Source of the DNA: Aureispira sp964404215
Lineage (GTDB): Bacteria > Bacteroidota > Bacteroidia > Chitinophagales > Saprospiraceae
NCBI GenBank assembly: GCA_964404215.1
Contig: CAYOJF010000011.1
Coordinates: forward strand, 1 to 64,000
Length of the DNA stretch: 64,000 bases
Direction of reading: 5' to 3'
Shown here: positions 50,501 through 59,161 of the stretch, one piece after another
Numbering within the stretch: position 1 is the stretch's first letter
Layout of the letters: every line of letters begins with the position of its first letter
The notes under the pieces: generated by a model
The model's database searches: none
Seen by the model: only the letters and a program-made list of their open reading frames with translations
Told to the model about the DNA's origin: nothing
Program-made: the position numbers and the translations under genes

Positions 50501-51816
50501 ACCCCAATCGTCCTTGTGAAGCAATAGAAAACTGGCGGGCGTCCGAGTCACTTTTGGGCGGTACTCCCTGTAGTGTTAATTCTATACTAGAAAACAGTGT
50601 AGACGATCAGTCTCCGGATGCGATTCGTGCCTTTCCATTGGCAGCAGATAGCATACAAGTTTATTTTTCAGAAGGGCTAGATATCGACGAAGTGCTCAAT
50701 GTCAATAATTATGCAATTGACAATGGGGTTACAGTCGTGAGAGCATATGCTTTAGGCCCCTTCTTCAATTCTGCTATCCTAGTGTTGAATACTCCTATTA
50801 CCACAGGTATTACTTATACTGTGACCATGGGGGCAGGCTTCACAGACTGTTTGGGTAATCCAATATCACTCAATAACACGGCTCGATTTGCATTGCCAGA
50901 AACAATCAATCAGGGAGATTTGATTCTGAATGAAGTATTGTTTAATCCTGTCACTAACGGGAAAGACTTTATTGAACTGTATAATAACTCGAACAAAGTG
51001 CTTAATGCAGCGGAACTTGTCTTATCGAATGCTTCTATTATAGATGGAAATTTGGCAAATGCTACTTCGCTCCAGACTAACCCTGTGACTACTAATTGGT
51101 TGATTTTTCCTAATGAGTATCTAGTGATAACAGAAGGCGTAGAGCAAGTGAGAACTCAGTACAGTACCCCTAATCCTAATAATTTTATTGAAAACAATTT
51201 GCCGACCTTCGATAATAGTGAAGGAAGTGTTTTTGTGTACGTTGCTTACGACTCTGCTTATGTTGATGCTTTGGGGAATCCACAAGTAGCTTATCTAGCA
51301 AGACAGTTGGACTTGTTTGATTATAATGAAGATATACATACTCCACTCATTGATGACAAAAATGGCGTTTCACTAGAGCGAATTGATTTTGATGCTCCAA
51401 CTAATGATGAAAATAACTGGCATTCTGCTTCCACAGATGTAGGCTATGCCACTCCTGCGTATCAAAATTCTAGTTTCATGGTCAATGATATTATGGGAGA
51501 CGATTTGATTGTATTGCCCAATGATAGGTTGTCACCTGATGGAGATGGATACGAAGACTTTTTGTTGATTAACTATAATGTAGATGATTTGGGTTTTGTA
51601 GCTAATATTGACATCTATGATGCGAATGGTAGACTAGTGCGTAACTTGATTAATGGAGAGTTGCTCATGCGTGAAGGTACTTTCCAATGGGATGGGACGG
51701 ATAATCAAGGACGCAAACCTAAAGTAGGAATCTATGTACTCAAAATAGTAGTGTTTGATGCCAATGGAAATAGAAAAGAGTTTAAGAAAACTTGTGTACT
51801 TGCTGGGAGGATGTAA
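47557..51816 (+). CDS. Giant modular secreted protein with lamin-tail and Ig-like domains, 1419 aa
   Basis: A signal peptide ('GTPLYAQ') leads into an N-terminal jelly-roll-like domain (about residues 25-215). Four similar modules follow, each an Ig-like (Big_5-type, 'VYFDEVVD', 'LTFDEAID') unit plus a lamin-tail domain. The lamin-tail starts ('INEIFADPTPQVGLP', 'ITEIMSDPSPQVGLP', 'INEIMADPNPVVGLP', 'LNEVLFNP') fall near residues 323, 587, 853 and 1121, a period of about 266. From ~1315 a FlgD/gliding-type C-terminal domain follows ('LSPDGDGYEDF', 'DIYDANGRLVRNL', 'GIYVLKIVVFDANG'), a probable type B T9SS signal. A surface adhesin or structural role is inferred; a nuclease domain is not seen. 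Confidence 0.87.
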   Translation: MKCCSFLLCFLLAIGTPLYAQTLQDDFSDGNFTTNPTWTGDAADFIVNGTNQLQTDNNGNTATSQLSTAAMIQDSTTWEFYVQMDFSPSTSNYTLVYLQSDEAIPANTNNGYYMRLGASGSTDALELYRVDGGTATQIWTGTAGTIATNPTVSVRVVRSNSGVWSIFADYAGGTTYTLEGTVTDVTHTTGTHFGLLARYTSTRGAQFFFDNILVSPLFVDVVPPTIDSVTAISGTAVDVYFDEVVDATTANNASNYTLDNGVAVTGAVLDATDLTLVHLTTTALTSTTTYQLTANGVEDLNSNPASNTQGTFTYFNIQSATVQDIIINEIFADPTPQVGLPNAEYIELYNRSSKYLQLNNLTIDDGSAKPLPNFVLAPDSIVILTSSGNVATYSSFGTTLNIGSLSLSNGGELLTLADGAGNVIDSVNYATTWYQDAVKDDGGYSLELINPGLLCIGSLNWIASVDPTGGTPGKQNSVYDNTPDTQGPSVVSAAFIDSNTITLTFDEAIDAIAAANATNYQVSNGATVSSVSFIAPTTVILNLSANMVDQTNYTVTANNITDCSGNASTTTNTGNFTYFFIEIAGKDELIITEIMSDPSPQVGLPPVEYIELYNNSNKTIDLADYTLDEGTIRQLPTQLMQPNTYVVLVPIANAASFASVGTVVPVSGLSLSNTGELLSLFDPSNTRIHFVEYSSDWYQDAVKDDGGWSLEMININLLCKESQNWTASQAAFGGTPAQPNSVANNIPDTKAPKVSQIYQYSDNQIFIGYDDVMNTTLITDVTNYSINNGATIVNIFGLTNNSVILNLGANMVSGTTYTVGFNNVNNIEDCVGNILATNTRDLTYYEADTAELYDVIINEIMADPNPVVGLPEKEYIELYNRSNKIVNLQDYTFTDGSSVTALLPSFILQPGAYVLLYSNSDTISFASFGDVLAVSSFPDLNTSDILLLSSNTGQIIDAVGYDLTWYQNADKDDGGWSLERANPNRPCEAIENWRASESLLGGTPCSVNSILENSVDDQSPDAIRAFPLAADSIQVYFSEGLDIDEVLNVNNYAIDNGVTVVRAYALGPFFNSAILVLNTPITTGITYTVTMGAGFTDCLGNPISLNNTARFALPETINQGDLILNEVLFNPVTNGKDFIELYNNSNKVLNAAELVLSNASIIDGNLANATSLQTNPVTTNWLIFPNEYLVITEGVEQVRTQYSTPNPNNFIENNLPTFDNSEGSVFVYVAYDSAYVDALGNPQVAYLARQLDLFDYNEDIHTPLIDDKNGVSLERIDFDAPTNDENNWHSASTDVGYATPAYQNSSFMVNDIMGDDLIVLPNDRLSPDGDGYEDFLLINYNVDDLGFVANIDIYDANGRLVRNLINGELLMREGTFQWDGTDNQGRKPKVGIYVLKIVVFDANGNRKEFKKTCVLAGRM

Positions 51817-51839
51817 AAATATTTGCACTAGATTTTGAT

Positions 51840-51876
51840 AAAAAGTACTAGCCCATTTGGGCTAGTACTTTTTAGT
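51840..51876 (+). terminator. Terminator after the 1419-aa protein gene
   Basis: A 16-bp perfect stem (51840-51855 with 51858-51873) is followed by a T-rich stretch. Confidence 0.88.
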
Positions 51877-51917
51877 TTTCACAAGTTTCAATAAAAAATG
51901 AAACTTATTTAGGTTTG

Positions 51918-51990
51918 TTTTCGTTCAACAATTATAATACAGAAAGTACTAAATAGGTAGATGTGTTTTTAATATCTATTTGAACGAAAA
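51918..51990. promoter_or_regulatory. 11-bp inverted repeat flanking the promoter region of the 51994 gene
   Basis: TTTTCGTTCAA (51918-51928) and TTGAACGAAAA (51980-51990) are perfect inverted copies 51 bp apart. The right arm ends 3 bp before the ATG. They could be a regulator's paired operators, or an RNA stem that hides the ribosome-binding region. Confidence 0.5.
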
Positions 51991-51993
51991 TAT

Positions 51994-52470
51994 TTGATTA
52001 TGAAAAGGAGAAGTCATACCGATTATCAGACGAGTTTAATCCTACAAGGAGTTGTTTTATTTCCAACTATATTTTTTTATTTAGTTACGGTATTGATAAC
52101 AGATGATGTGTTTATTTTTGGTCTTATTTTTCAGTTTTTATTAGGGGTTACACAGGTGCTGAGTGGATTAGGAGGTGCGATTAGCTTTCAAGATCAGAAA
52201 AGAGCAAAATATACCATGGGTGCGGTGAGTTATGTTATTGGACTGATTGTTTTTTTTAATATGAATCATGAAGTGCTTATAAGTCATGCTTTTCAAAAGG
52301 CAGTCTGGATAACCATGGTTCTAATTATTCCAGTTAGTATTGCTATTTGGTATTATTGGGAAACATGGAAAGATAAAAAACTAGCAGAACAGCTAGAAAA
52401 GGGGACTGCTATACAGAAAGTAGCGTATCAAGAAGACTTATTAGATGATATGATGACCATTGAAAACTAG
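51994..52470 (+). CDS. Small four-helix membrane protein (paralogue 1)
   Basis: A 158-residue integral membrane protein with four hydrophobic segments (about residues 12-34, 38-60, 70-92 and 102-125) and a charged C-terminal tail ending 'LLDDMMTIEN'. The core phrase 'QFLLGVTQVLSGLGGAI' recurs as 'QFLIGCIQILSGLGHYL' in the next gene, so the two are duplicates. The family and function are unknown to me. It is transcribed with its paralogue, 4 bp apart, after the inverted repeat at 51918-51990. Confidence 0.8.
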   Translation: MIMKRRSHTDYQTSLILQGVVLFPTIFFYLVTVLITDDVFIFGLIFQFLLGVTQVLSGLGGAISFQDQKRAKYTMGAVSYVIGLIVFFNMNHEVLISHAFQKAVWITMVLIIPVSIAIWYYWETWKDKKLAEQLEKGTAIQKVAYQEDLLDDMMTIEN

Positions 52471-52474
52471 AGAA

Positions 52475-52954
52475 ATGAGTACAGCTACAAAGAAAACTTA
52501 TCAGATAGAATTGATTCTACAAGTTATTTGTCTGATACCCCTAGTAATAGGACATATTGGTGCTCTGATAGAACCATGGACATTGATACTGGGCCTGTCA
52601 GCACAGTTCTTAATTGGTTGTATACAGATATTGAGTGGATTAGGACATTATTTAGTCTATAACGATAAAGGTAGAGGAATGTACTTACTATCTGCTATTG
52701 GGTATTTGTTAGTCTTATATTTAGGTACATTTTTGGTAATCTCTGTAGTGGAATCTACTAACGCAAACATGGACGTGTTAGGAGTCGTACTTCTAATAAT
52801 ATTTCATCTCATTATACCTTCTAGTATCGCTTTGTGGTATACCAAAACTACTTTTGAACGTATGAATAGAGCCCCTGCGAAAAGCCCCAAGTTGAAAATT
52901 AAGAATGGAGATAAAGACTTACTAGACGATGGGTTGGTCTACAGCTCGAAATAA
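52475..52954 (+). CDS. Small four-helix membrane protein (paralogue 2)
   Basis: A 159-residue membrane protein with four hydrophobic segments laid out as in the preceding gene. They share 'LILQ', 'LSGLG', 'IPSSIALWY' (compare 'IPVSIAIWY') and an acidic tail with 'DLLDD'. ATG 52475 follows the previous stop by 4 bp; the in-frame TTG 52460 overlaps it and adds only five residues. The two may form a heteromer. The function is unknown. Confidence 0.8.
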   Translation: MSTATKKTYQIELILQVICLIPLVIGHIGALIEPWTLILGLSAQFLIGCIQILSGLGHYLVYNDKGRGMYLLSAIGYLLVLYLGTFLVISVVESTNANMDVLGVVLLIIFHLIIPSSIALWYTKTTFERMNRAPAKSPKLKIKNGDKDLLDDGLVYSSK

Positions 52955-52994
52955 AAAAAACGATATTATCTGTAAGGATAATACCGCTTTTGAA
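52953..52994 (-). terminator. Terminator after the LamG/SprB-repeat protein gene
   Basis: On the minus strand CGGTATTATC pairs with GATAATATCG (one G-T pair) around a CTTACA loop, then a long T run. It is shared with the 3' end of the convergent membrane-protein pair. Confidence 0.75.
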
Positions 52995-53016
52995 GAAATT
53001 TATTTGTAAGTGCCGA

Positions 53017-55248
53017 TTAGTTTTTAGTGAATTTTTGTGTAGCAATTACTTGAGCATCTTGTAGTGCTTGCATGATATAGATACCACTAGGTAGGTTCTG
53101 GACGTCAATTTGTATTTGTTGTTCTGTTGTCATTTTTTGTAGAACGACTTGTCCCATTGTATTGGTTACCTGAATATGAGTGGCTAGGTTGCTAGGAGTG
53201 GTTAGTTCTACCTGCAACTGATGTTGTACAGGATTAGGGTATATTTTTAATGTAGATTCTTGTATGTTATTGATAGTAGTAATATTACCACAAGGGCTAC
53301 TATTTAGAGTGCCACAGGTGTTATTGATAATATCATATTTACATCTCAAATACTCTTCTACAGCACTTCTGTCAGCACTGTCGAGTGTACCACTGTATAC
53401 AATTACTTCATAAACATTTCCGTTCAGAAATTCTCCAACTGAACGACGCCCAATTCTAAGATTTCTATTGACGGTGCCATAAGCAATATTAGTACCACCA
53501 GAAATATTGCTAGTCGTTGCCTGTCCATTGACATACAAATTAAGATTAGTAGCTGCTGTACCAAAATTAGCAGTCAAAATACGGGCATCATTATTAGGTA
53601 TATTCGCAACACAGTTGTGTGACAGTGTACGGAAATTGCCAGAACTAGCGTGATGGAAAAGTACTTCGCTACGAATCAGCATTTCTTGATTGATACCAGA
53701 CTGAGCCATAGAAACGGATGTCCCTGAGAGACTTCCTTCTGCAACCACAAAAACAGTACTAGTTGGACTATTGAGGCTACTTCGAGTAGACATTTCTAGG
53801 TATTGAGCTCCCGAAAAGGTTAGGTATGGTTGGTTATTGCTGCCATTGTTACCATATACAGGGCGAGAAGTAGTTGTGCTACTATTAGTCGCATTATTAT
53901 TATAGCCAGATTGGTCCATCCAGCTGTTTACTCTTTGTCCGTTAGCAGTAGTATTAGTACCTCTATCAGCCGATAACCAAACTTTTAAGTTAGAATTGCC
54001 TGTAGTATCACCAACTCCACCAGGACCACTGCCAGGGACCAATGTAATAGTATCGGTAGACATACAGCCATTGGCATCGGTAGTAGTCACTTGGTACAAT
54101 ACATTTGGCGAAAGCCCTACTGCTGTTGCAGAGATTTGCCCATTACTCCACAAGTAGGTATAAGGAGATGTACCACCTGTTGAGCTAGCTGTAGCAGATG
54201 CACTTGTATTCGTTATGGAAATGCTTATAGGAGTCGGCTCTGTCACTGTTGCATTGATGATGCTTGGACAACTATTGCTAGTATCACTGATAGTAATGGT
54301 ATAATTTCCAGCTGCTAATCCTCCAAATGTGTTACTAGTTTGAGGTCCACTCCCAATATCATAGGTATAACTACTATTCCCTCCTGTTAGGGTAATGCTA
54401 CCAGTAGAAGCTCCGTGACATCCTACTGCTGTAATAGTGCTAATAAGATTGCTAGCACCACAACCTGTAGTATAATCAATATTGTATTTGCAACGTAGAT
54501 ATTCTTCTACCGCTTGTCTATCTGTCGCGTTCAGTACACCACTATAAACAATGACTTCATAGATATTACCACTTAAGAATTCACCATTCGAACGACGTCC
54601 AATACGTAAATTCCTATTGACAGCTGCAAAAGGAGTATTGGTGCCACTACTAATACCATTGGTTGTCAGTAGACTATTGATGTGTAGGTCAAGTGAAGTA
54701 GCAGCAGTGCCAAAGCTAGCGGTTAGTATGCGAGCATTACTATTTGGGATATTGGCAACACAATGGTGTGTACGATTTCTAAAATTTCCAGAGCTAGCAT
54801 GATGAAAAAGACCTTCGTCACGAATCAACATTTCTTGGTTAATGCCACTCTGTGCCATAGAGACAGAAGTGCCAGATAGGGTACCTTCTGCTACAACAAA
54901 CACGGTACTATTGGAGCTATTTAAGCTACTTTGACTACCAATTTCTAGAAATTGCCCACCTGTGAAAGCTAAGTAAGGCATACTGTTGCTCCCATTTGTG
55001 TTATAAACTGGACGAGAAGAGGTGCTACCACTATTGGTAACGGTATTGTTATACCCAGACTGATCCGTCCAACTTGATACCCTTTGTCCGTTAGTGGTAG
55101 TGCTAGTTCCCATATCAGCAGTCAACCAAACTGTTAATGCCGAAGTCCCATTGGTACTCCCTATGCCACCAGGCCCATTTTGGGCAAAACTGCTACAAGG
55201 AAATAGTAGGGTGAGTAATACGATGAATGTTACATTTTGTTTAAGCAT
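53017..55248 (-). CDS. Secreted T9SS cargo protein with duplicated LamG-like domains and a SprB-type repeat
   Basis: A 743-residue protein with signal peptide 'PCSSFAQ'. Two LamG/jelly-roll-like domains (about residues 30-262 and 410-650) are near copies, both with 'MAQSGINQEMLIR', 'NLRIGRRS' and 'EEYLRCKY'. Between them is a SprB-type repeat ('VGCHGASTGSITLTGGN', 'GLAAGNYTITISD') plus a partial second one ('SPYTYLWSNGQ'). The last ~75 residues are a type A T9SS sorting domain ('LKIYPNPVQHQLQV', 'LPSGIYIMQA'). SprB is the main gliding adhesin of F. johnsoniae, so a surface adhesin role is likely. The gene starts 33 bp after the LytTR regulator gene ends, probably in one operon. Confidence 0.88.
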   Translation of the reverse strand: MLKQNVTFIVLLTLLFPCSSFAQNGPGGIGSTNGTSALTVWLTADMGTSTTTNGQRVSSWTDQSGYNNTVTNSGSTSSRPVYNTNGSNSMPYLAFTGGQFLEIGSQSSLNSSNSTVFVVAEGTLSGTSVSMAQSGINQEMLIRDEGLFHHASSGNFRNRTHHCVANIPNSNARILTASFGTAATSLDLHINSLLTTNGISSGTNTPFAAVNRNLRIGRRSNGEFLSGNIYEVIVYSGVLNATDRQAVEEYLRCKYNIDYTTGCGASNLISTITAVGCHGASTGSITLTGGNSSYTYDIGSGPQTSNTFGGLAAGNYTITISDTSNSCPSIINATVTEPTPISISITNTSASATASSTGGTSPYTYLWSNGQISATAVGLSPNVLYQVTTTDANGCMSTDTITLVPGSGPGGVGDTTGNSNLKVWLSADRGTNTTANGQRVNSWMDQSGYNNNATNSSTTTSRPVYGNNGSNNQPYLTFSGAQYLEMSTRSSLNSPTSTVFVVAEGSLSGTSVSMAQSGINQEMLIRSEVLFHHASSGNFRTLSHNCVANIPNNDARILTANFGTAATNLNLYVNGQATTSNISGGTNIAYGTVNRNLRIGRRSVGEFLNGNVYEVIVYSGTLDSADRSAVEEYLRCKYDIINNTCGTLNSSPCGNITTINNIQESTLKIYPNPVQHQLQVELTTPSNLATHIQVTNTMGQVVLQKMTTEQQIQIDVQNLPSGIYIMQALQDAQVIATQKFTKN

Positions 55249-55281
55249 AATTTTAAAATTAAGGTGCTGTATAATAAATAT

Positions 55282-56028
55282 TTAGTTATTTGTTAATTGG
55301 TCAATTAGGTCATCTCGTTTTAGTTTAGAGATGCCAATTTTTGCCCCATCTTCCATAATGACAGAACTGGGACGCGTACGAATTAATTTTTTGACGTATT
55401 TGGGATTGACTATAGCAGAGCGATGTACTCTGATAAAACCCATGTTATGAAGGGTTGCACTGTAATCTTTAATAGGTTTGGATACCCAGTGTTTTTCGTT
55501 AGTATTGGTCACAAATAGGGTATAACTGTTTTCGGCTTGACAGTACATAATATCATCAATATTCAAAAAAGTATAACTATCTTTTGATGGAAGGACAACT
55601 TTTTTGGAGACTTGGTTACTACTAAGTAATTGATACCGAAGAGCACTATCCATTATTTTTTGTTGCTGTTGAGCTCTAAATTTTTGAAGGGCTAGACGGA
55701 GTTCTTCTAGATCAATTGGTTTGAGTAGATAGTCCAAGGCGGAGAGTCGCAGAGCCTCTATCGCATACTGTTCATAGGCAGTGGTGAAGATGGTCTCAAA
55801 TTCAATTTTATCGAAGTATTTGAATAGGTTTAGCCCTCTTTCTCTGGGCATTTCGATATCTAAGAAGACTAAGTCGGGGAGTAGTTTTTTGATCAAACTA
55901 ACCCCATCAGTAACATTACTAGCTTCTCCGATTACATGTATGTTTTCGCAGTAGTCGGTCAATAATGTGGCAAGCATTTCTCTTGCTTGTGGTTCATCTT
56001 CTATAATAATAGTTCTTATCTTATTCAT
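55282..56028 (-). CDS. LytTR-type response regulator
   Basis: A 248-residue regulator. The receiver domain has the acidic pair in 'IIIEDEPQ', the phospho-acceptor Asp 57 in 'LVFLDIEMP', and 'FTTAYEQYAIEAL' with 'YLLKPID'. The C-terminal LytTR DNA-binding domain has 'NIDDIMYCQAENSYT', 'GFIRVHRSAIVNPKYV' and 'IGISKLKRDDL'. It overlaps the kinase gene by 8 bp, so the two form a LytS/LytR-like two-component system. The next gene downstream encodes a T9SS surface protein, a plausible target. Confidence 0.94.
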   Translation of the reverse strand: MNKIRTIIIEDEPQAREMLATLLTDYCENIHVIGEASNVTDGVSLIKKLLPDLVFLDIEMPRERGLNLFKYFDKIEFETIFTTAYEQYAIEALRLSALDYLLKPIDLEELRLALQKFRAQQQQKIMDSALRYQLLSSNQVSKKVVLPSKDSYTFLNIDDIMYCQAENSYTLFVTNTNEKHWVSKPIKDYSATLHNMGFIRVHRSAIVNPKYVKKLIRTRPSSVIMEDGAKIGISKLKRDDLIDQLTNN

Positions 56029-58942
56029 TGTTGGTCGTATTGATGAGGAGGGTAAGGGGGACCCACATTTCTACTCTAGTTCCTGTGGGGGTATTCGTGC
56101 TATCTTGCAGATCAGTGATAATGATATTCTTTTGGGGGTGTGGAGTTTTTATAATACTTGCTTGTAGAATATCAAGACGTTGACGGGTAGTTTGCAAACC
56201 AGAATTACGTTTATGCTCTCTTTTTTCTTGTTTTCTACCCACACCATTGTCTTGTATCAGAGCGTATAAATAGTTGTCTTGTTTAGTGAGTTTTATTTGT
56301 AATTCTTTAGCCTCTTTTTTATGTAAAAGACCATGTTTAAAGCTATTTTCAATAATCGGTTGTAATAATAACGGAGGGATGCCATAATCTTCTTCGTATA
56401 GAGAAGGATCGACTTCAAAGATAATGTCAACAGCATGATCAAATCTGATTTGTTCGAGCTTTAAATAATTGTTGATAAACTCCACTAATTGATCTACCGA
56501 AATGGTTTGCTGTCCAGAATACTGGAATATCTTGCGAAGTAGCTTGGCAAAATTAGATTGTAGGCTGAGAGCAGCCTCATTTTTATTTTGTAACCAAAGG
56601 TTTTGAACAGCTGTCAGTACGTTGAAAATAAAATGAGGGTTCATTTGAGACTGAAGTGCTTGCAGTTTGAGTTGGTTAAATTGATTTTCTTGCTGTAGGT
56701 TTTTTTGTTTATTTTTATGAAATAACCAAGCAACAGTTCCTAGGATTAAAAATCCACTTAGGTAGAGAAAGATTTGAAACCACCAAGTCTGCCAATAAGG
56801 AGGATGAATGACAAATCGTTTTTGGATTACATGAGATGATGTGCCCAAGCTGTTTTGGTAATAAACTTCTAGTGTATAGGTCCCATATTGTAAATTTTGA
56901 AGTTCTATGTATTCCTTATTACTAATGTCCCATTTCCCTTCATTTAGTCGCCAATAGAACTGTCCAGCAGTCTTGAAGGACCGTACCTCTAAGTCAAATC
57001 GGAGGGTATTTTGGGTGTAATCCAATTCTAAATCTGTAATAATTTGATCATTGGAATGAATGGTGCTTATTTGTAGCATTGGAGCTACATTTCGGAATCC
57101 ATTAGTTAGGTCTACTACAGAAACTCCTTTGCTCCCATTGGCATAAAGCTGATTACCATATATCCAAGAGCGGTTACAGTCTTTGGATATAATACCATTA
57201 GTGGGGGTAAGTTTTTCTACTAAATTCAATGAAGAGGCATCTAATAGATGGATTTCTTCCATGGTGCTTATTGCAATATAGTTATCATTGCAAGATAGAT
57301 TGGTAATAGGTTGTTCTAGTCCATTATTACGTGGTCGTCTAAATACGACTTGGTTCTTGGAGTCAATTTCTAATAGCTCACTTTTGGTGATAACAAATAA
57401 ACGATCATTTTCTACATAGGTATATTCTAACCCATTCAGTACGAGCTGAGAGAGCATTTTTTGCTTCTCTAAGTCTATAAATAATAGCAAACTATCATAA
57501 GATCCAATGACATTTTTTCGCCATCTTAGAGATGGTGTAGTAGCTTTTGGGAAAAGGAATAATTGTAAATGATAAGAACTATCTCTAATAGTAACACTGG
57601 TATCTTTGTAGGATAGATAAGGCGTCTCTTTGATAGTTGCTTTATTGACAGTAGAAGCCCCTATTCCATTTTTGACTCCTATGATAGGTAGATGATAATA
57701 ATAAGTATTGTAGATGCCATAATCAATGGCATTGGTACTGCTATCTAGTCGACAGATTCCATAAAAATGTTTCCGTTTTTTTTGTGCTAATGTTTGTGCA
57801 TCAAAAATTTTATATTCATTCCCCGAAGTGGTATAAGAGTCATCTTTTGCATTATAGAAAATGTTTTTTACTGTAGCTTTGATTTTACTGTCTTGGAATT
57901 TTTGAAATTCATTTTGATTTTTATTCCAATGATATAAATTTCCTTTTCGATCAGAATATAGAATGGTTTCTTCTCTTGCGAATACAAAATGGGCCGCTCG
58001 TCCTTTTTGGAAGATAGGGTAGTGTTGAGTTTGTAGATTAATTTTATGAAGCCCCGCATCAAGTGTAGATACCCAAATATTCTTTTCATAGTCCGTGACG
58101 ATTCCAGTTATAAATTGATCTTTTAGATAGAGCCTATTAGTGGCAGGGAAGTATAGCCCCTGATGGCAGCTAACAATAAGGTGTCCTTCTATTCGATGAA
58201 TATAGCGAGGAGTAATTTTGTGTGGATATTGGTTCAGATCAACTAAGATAGTTCCGTTACTGTCAATAATAGTCCCATTATTGATTTCGCTCGGAATAAA
58301 GTCAACTAGTGAGCTATCTAGCTGACGATAAAATTGATGGAGATAGCTCGCCTTGTTCAATAAAACAAGCTTTCCTGCTTCTAATTTTGCAAGGATGACA
58401 GTATTATTATATTCTGAATGCAAACTAAGGATACCATTATTAGTAATACCATCCATAATATTATGCGTAATAGAATCAATTAGAGGGGTATACTGAGATG
58501 TTTTATTTTTATGTTCCGCCCATATCTGATTACCCGATATATAGTATTTATAATCTCCTTTAGTAATTAATCTTTTGAGCCCTCTTTTGGATATTTCTTT
58601 TGGTAAATCTATTTTCTGTAGGGTATCTGATTGAATTTTGTAGAGGCACTTATCCAGTAAACTAGAGGTATAAATGATGCCATCTTGCTCCACTATATTG
58701 GTGCCATTATGAGAAATACCATTTGGTAACATAATTTCTCTGAATGCATGGCCATTAAACACAAAAAAACCACTTTGTGTCGCAATATAAAGTAGGTGGT
58801 TTTGAGAATAATAAATTTCATTAATGGTATTGCTTTTTAGGGGCGAGTCTATCCCATATATTTGTGTAGTGAGAGACTGCCCGACCATAGTGGTACTTAT
58901 CAGGAAGTAGAAGAATAACCAATACCATTTTTGAATCAACAT
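56021..58942 (-). CDS. Membrane histidine kinase with extracytoplasmic beta-propeller sensor (LytS-like)
   Basis: A 973-residue sensor. A signal segment ends 'STTMVGQ'. A large periplasmic two-component-regulator propeller follows (about residues 25-640, phrases like 'LLYIATQSGFFVFNGHAF' and 'NIWVSTLDAGLHKI'), then a Y_Y_Y-type Ig domain (about 645-730) and one membrane helix ('IFLYLSGFLILGTVAWLF'). The kinase core is of the His_kinase/LytS type: 'LQSQMNPHFIFNVL' (His 770), 'QPIIENSFKHG' and 'IQDNGVGR'. ATG 58942 starts the signal segment; the longer frame to 59014 adds an unlikely extension. It partners with the overlapping LytTR regulator. Confidence 0.92.
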   Translation of the reverse strand: MLIQKWYWLFFYFLISTTMVGQSLTTQIYGIDSPLKSNTINEIYYSQNHLLYIATQSGFFVFNGHAFREIMLPNGISHNGTNIVEQDGIIYTSSLLDKCLYKIQSDTLQKIDLPKEISKRGLKRLITKGDYKYYISGNQIWAEHKNKTSQYTPLIDSITHNIMDGITNNGILSLHSEYNNTVILAKLEAGKLVLLNKASYLHQFYRQLDSSLVDFIPSEINNGTIIDSNGTILVDLNQYPHKITPRYIHRIEGHLIVSCHQGLYFPATNRLYLKDQFITGIVTDYEKNIWVSTLDAGLHKINLQTQHYPIFQKGRAAHFVFAREETILYSDRKGNLYHWNKNQNEFQKFQDSKIKATVKNIFYNAKDDSYTTSGNEYKIFDAQTLAQKKRKHFYGICRLDSSTNAIDYGIYNTYYYHLPIIGVKNGIGASTVNKATIKETPYLSYKDTSVTIRDSSYHLQLFLFPKATTPSLRWRKNVIGSYDSLLLFIDLEKQKMLSQLVLNGLEYTYVENDRLFVITKSELLEIDSKNQVVFRRPRNNGLEQPITNLSCNDNYIAISTMEEIHLLDASSLNLVEKLTPTNGIISKDCNRSWIYGNQLYANGSKGVSVVDLTNGFRNVAPMLQISTIHSNDQIITDLELDYTQNTLRFDLEVRSFKTAGQFYWRLNEGKWDISNKEYIELQNLQYGTYTLEVYYQNSLGTSSHVIQKRFVIHPPYWQTWWFQIFLYLSGFLILGTVAWLFHKNKQKNLQQENQFNQLKLQALQSQMNPHFIFNVLTAVQNLWLQNKNEAALSLQSNFAKLLRKIFQYSGQQTISVDQLVEFINNYLKLEQIRFDHAVDIIFEVDPSLYEEDYGIPPLLLQPIIENSFKHGLLHKKEAKELQIKLTKQDNYLYALIQDNGVGRKQEKREHKRNSGLQTTRQRLDILQASIIKTPHPQKNIIITDLQDSTNTPTGTRVEMWVPLTLLINTTNNE

Positions 58943-59048
58943 TAAGAAGTGGATAAAAGTGTAGAACAAAAGATAGTGTCGAGTGTATATTTGTAGCAAC
59001 GTAAAGCAATACAAGCATAGTTACTTATCAATATGATTGCAATTATAG

Positions 59049-59056
59049 TAACTTTG
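59049..59056 (+). promoter_or_regulatory. Possible -7 box upstream of the 59162 gene
   Basis: TAACTTTG matches TAnnTTTG. No TTTG is present at the expected distance upstream, so the call is weak. It lies in the divergent gap between the kinase and reductase genes. Confidence 0.35.
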
Positions 59057-59161
59057 CACAATACACAAAAGTTAAATCGTTGAAATGGGCACATTATGCA
59101 GTGAAATGACACTATTGCAGGATAAAGTATATTAAGACAATAGACAAATAAACGAATAGAG

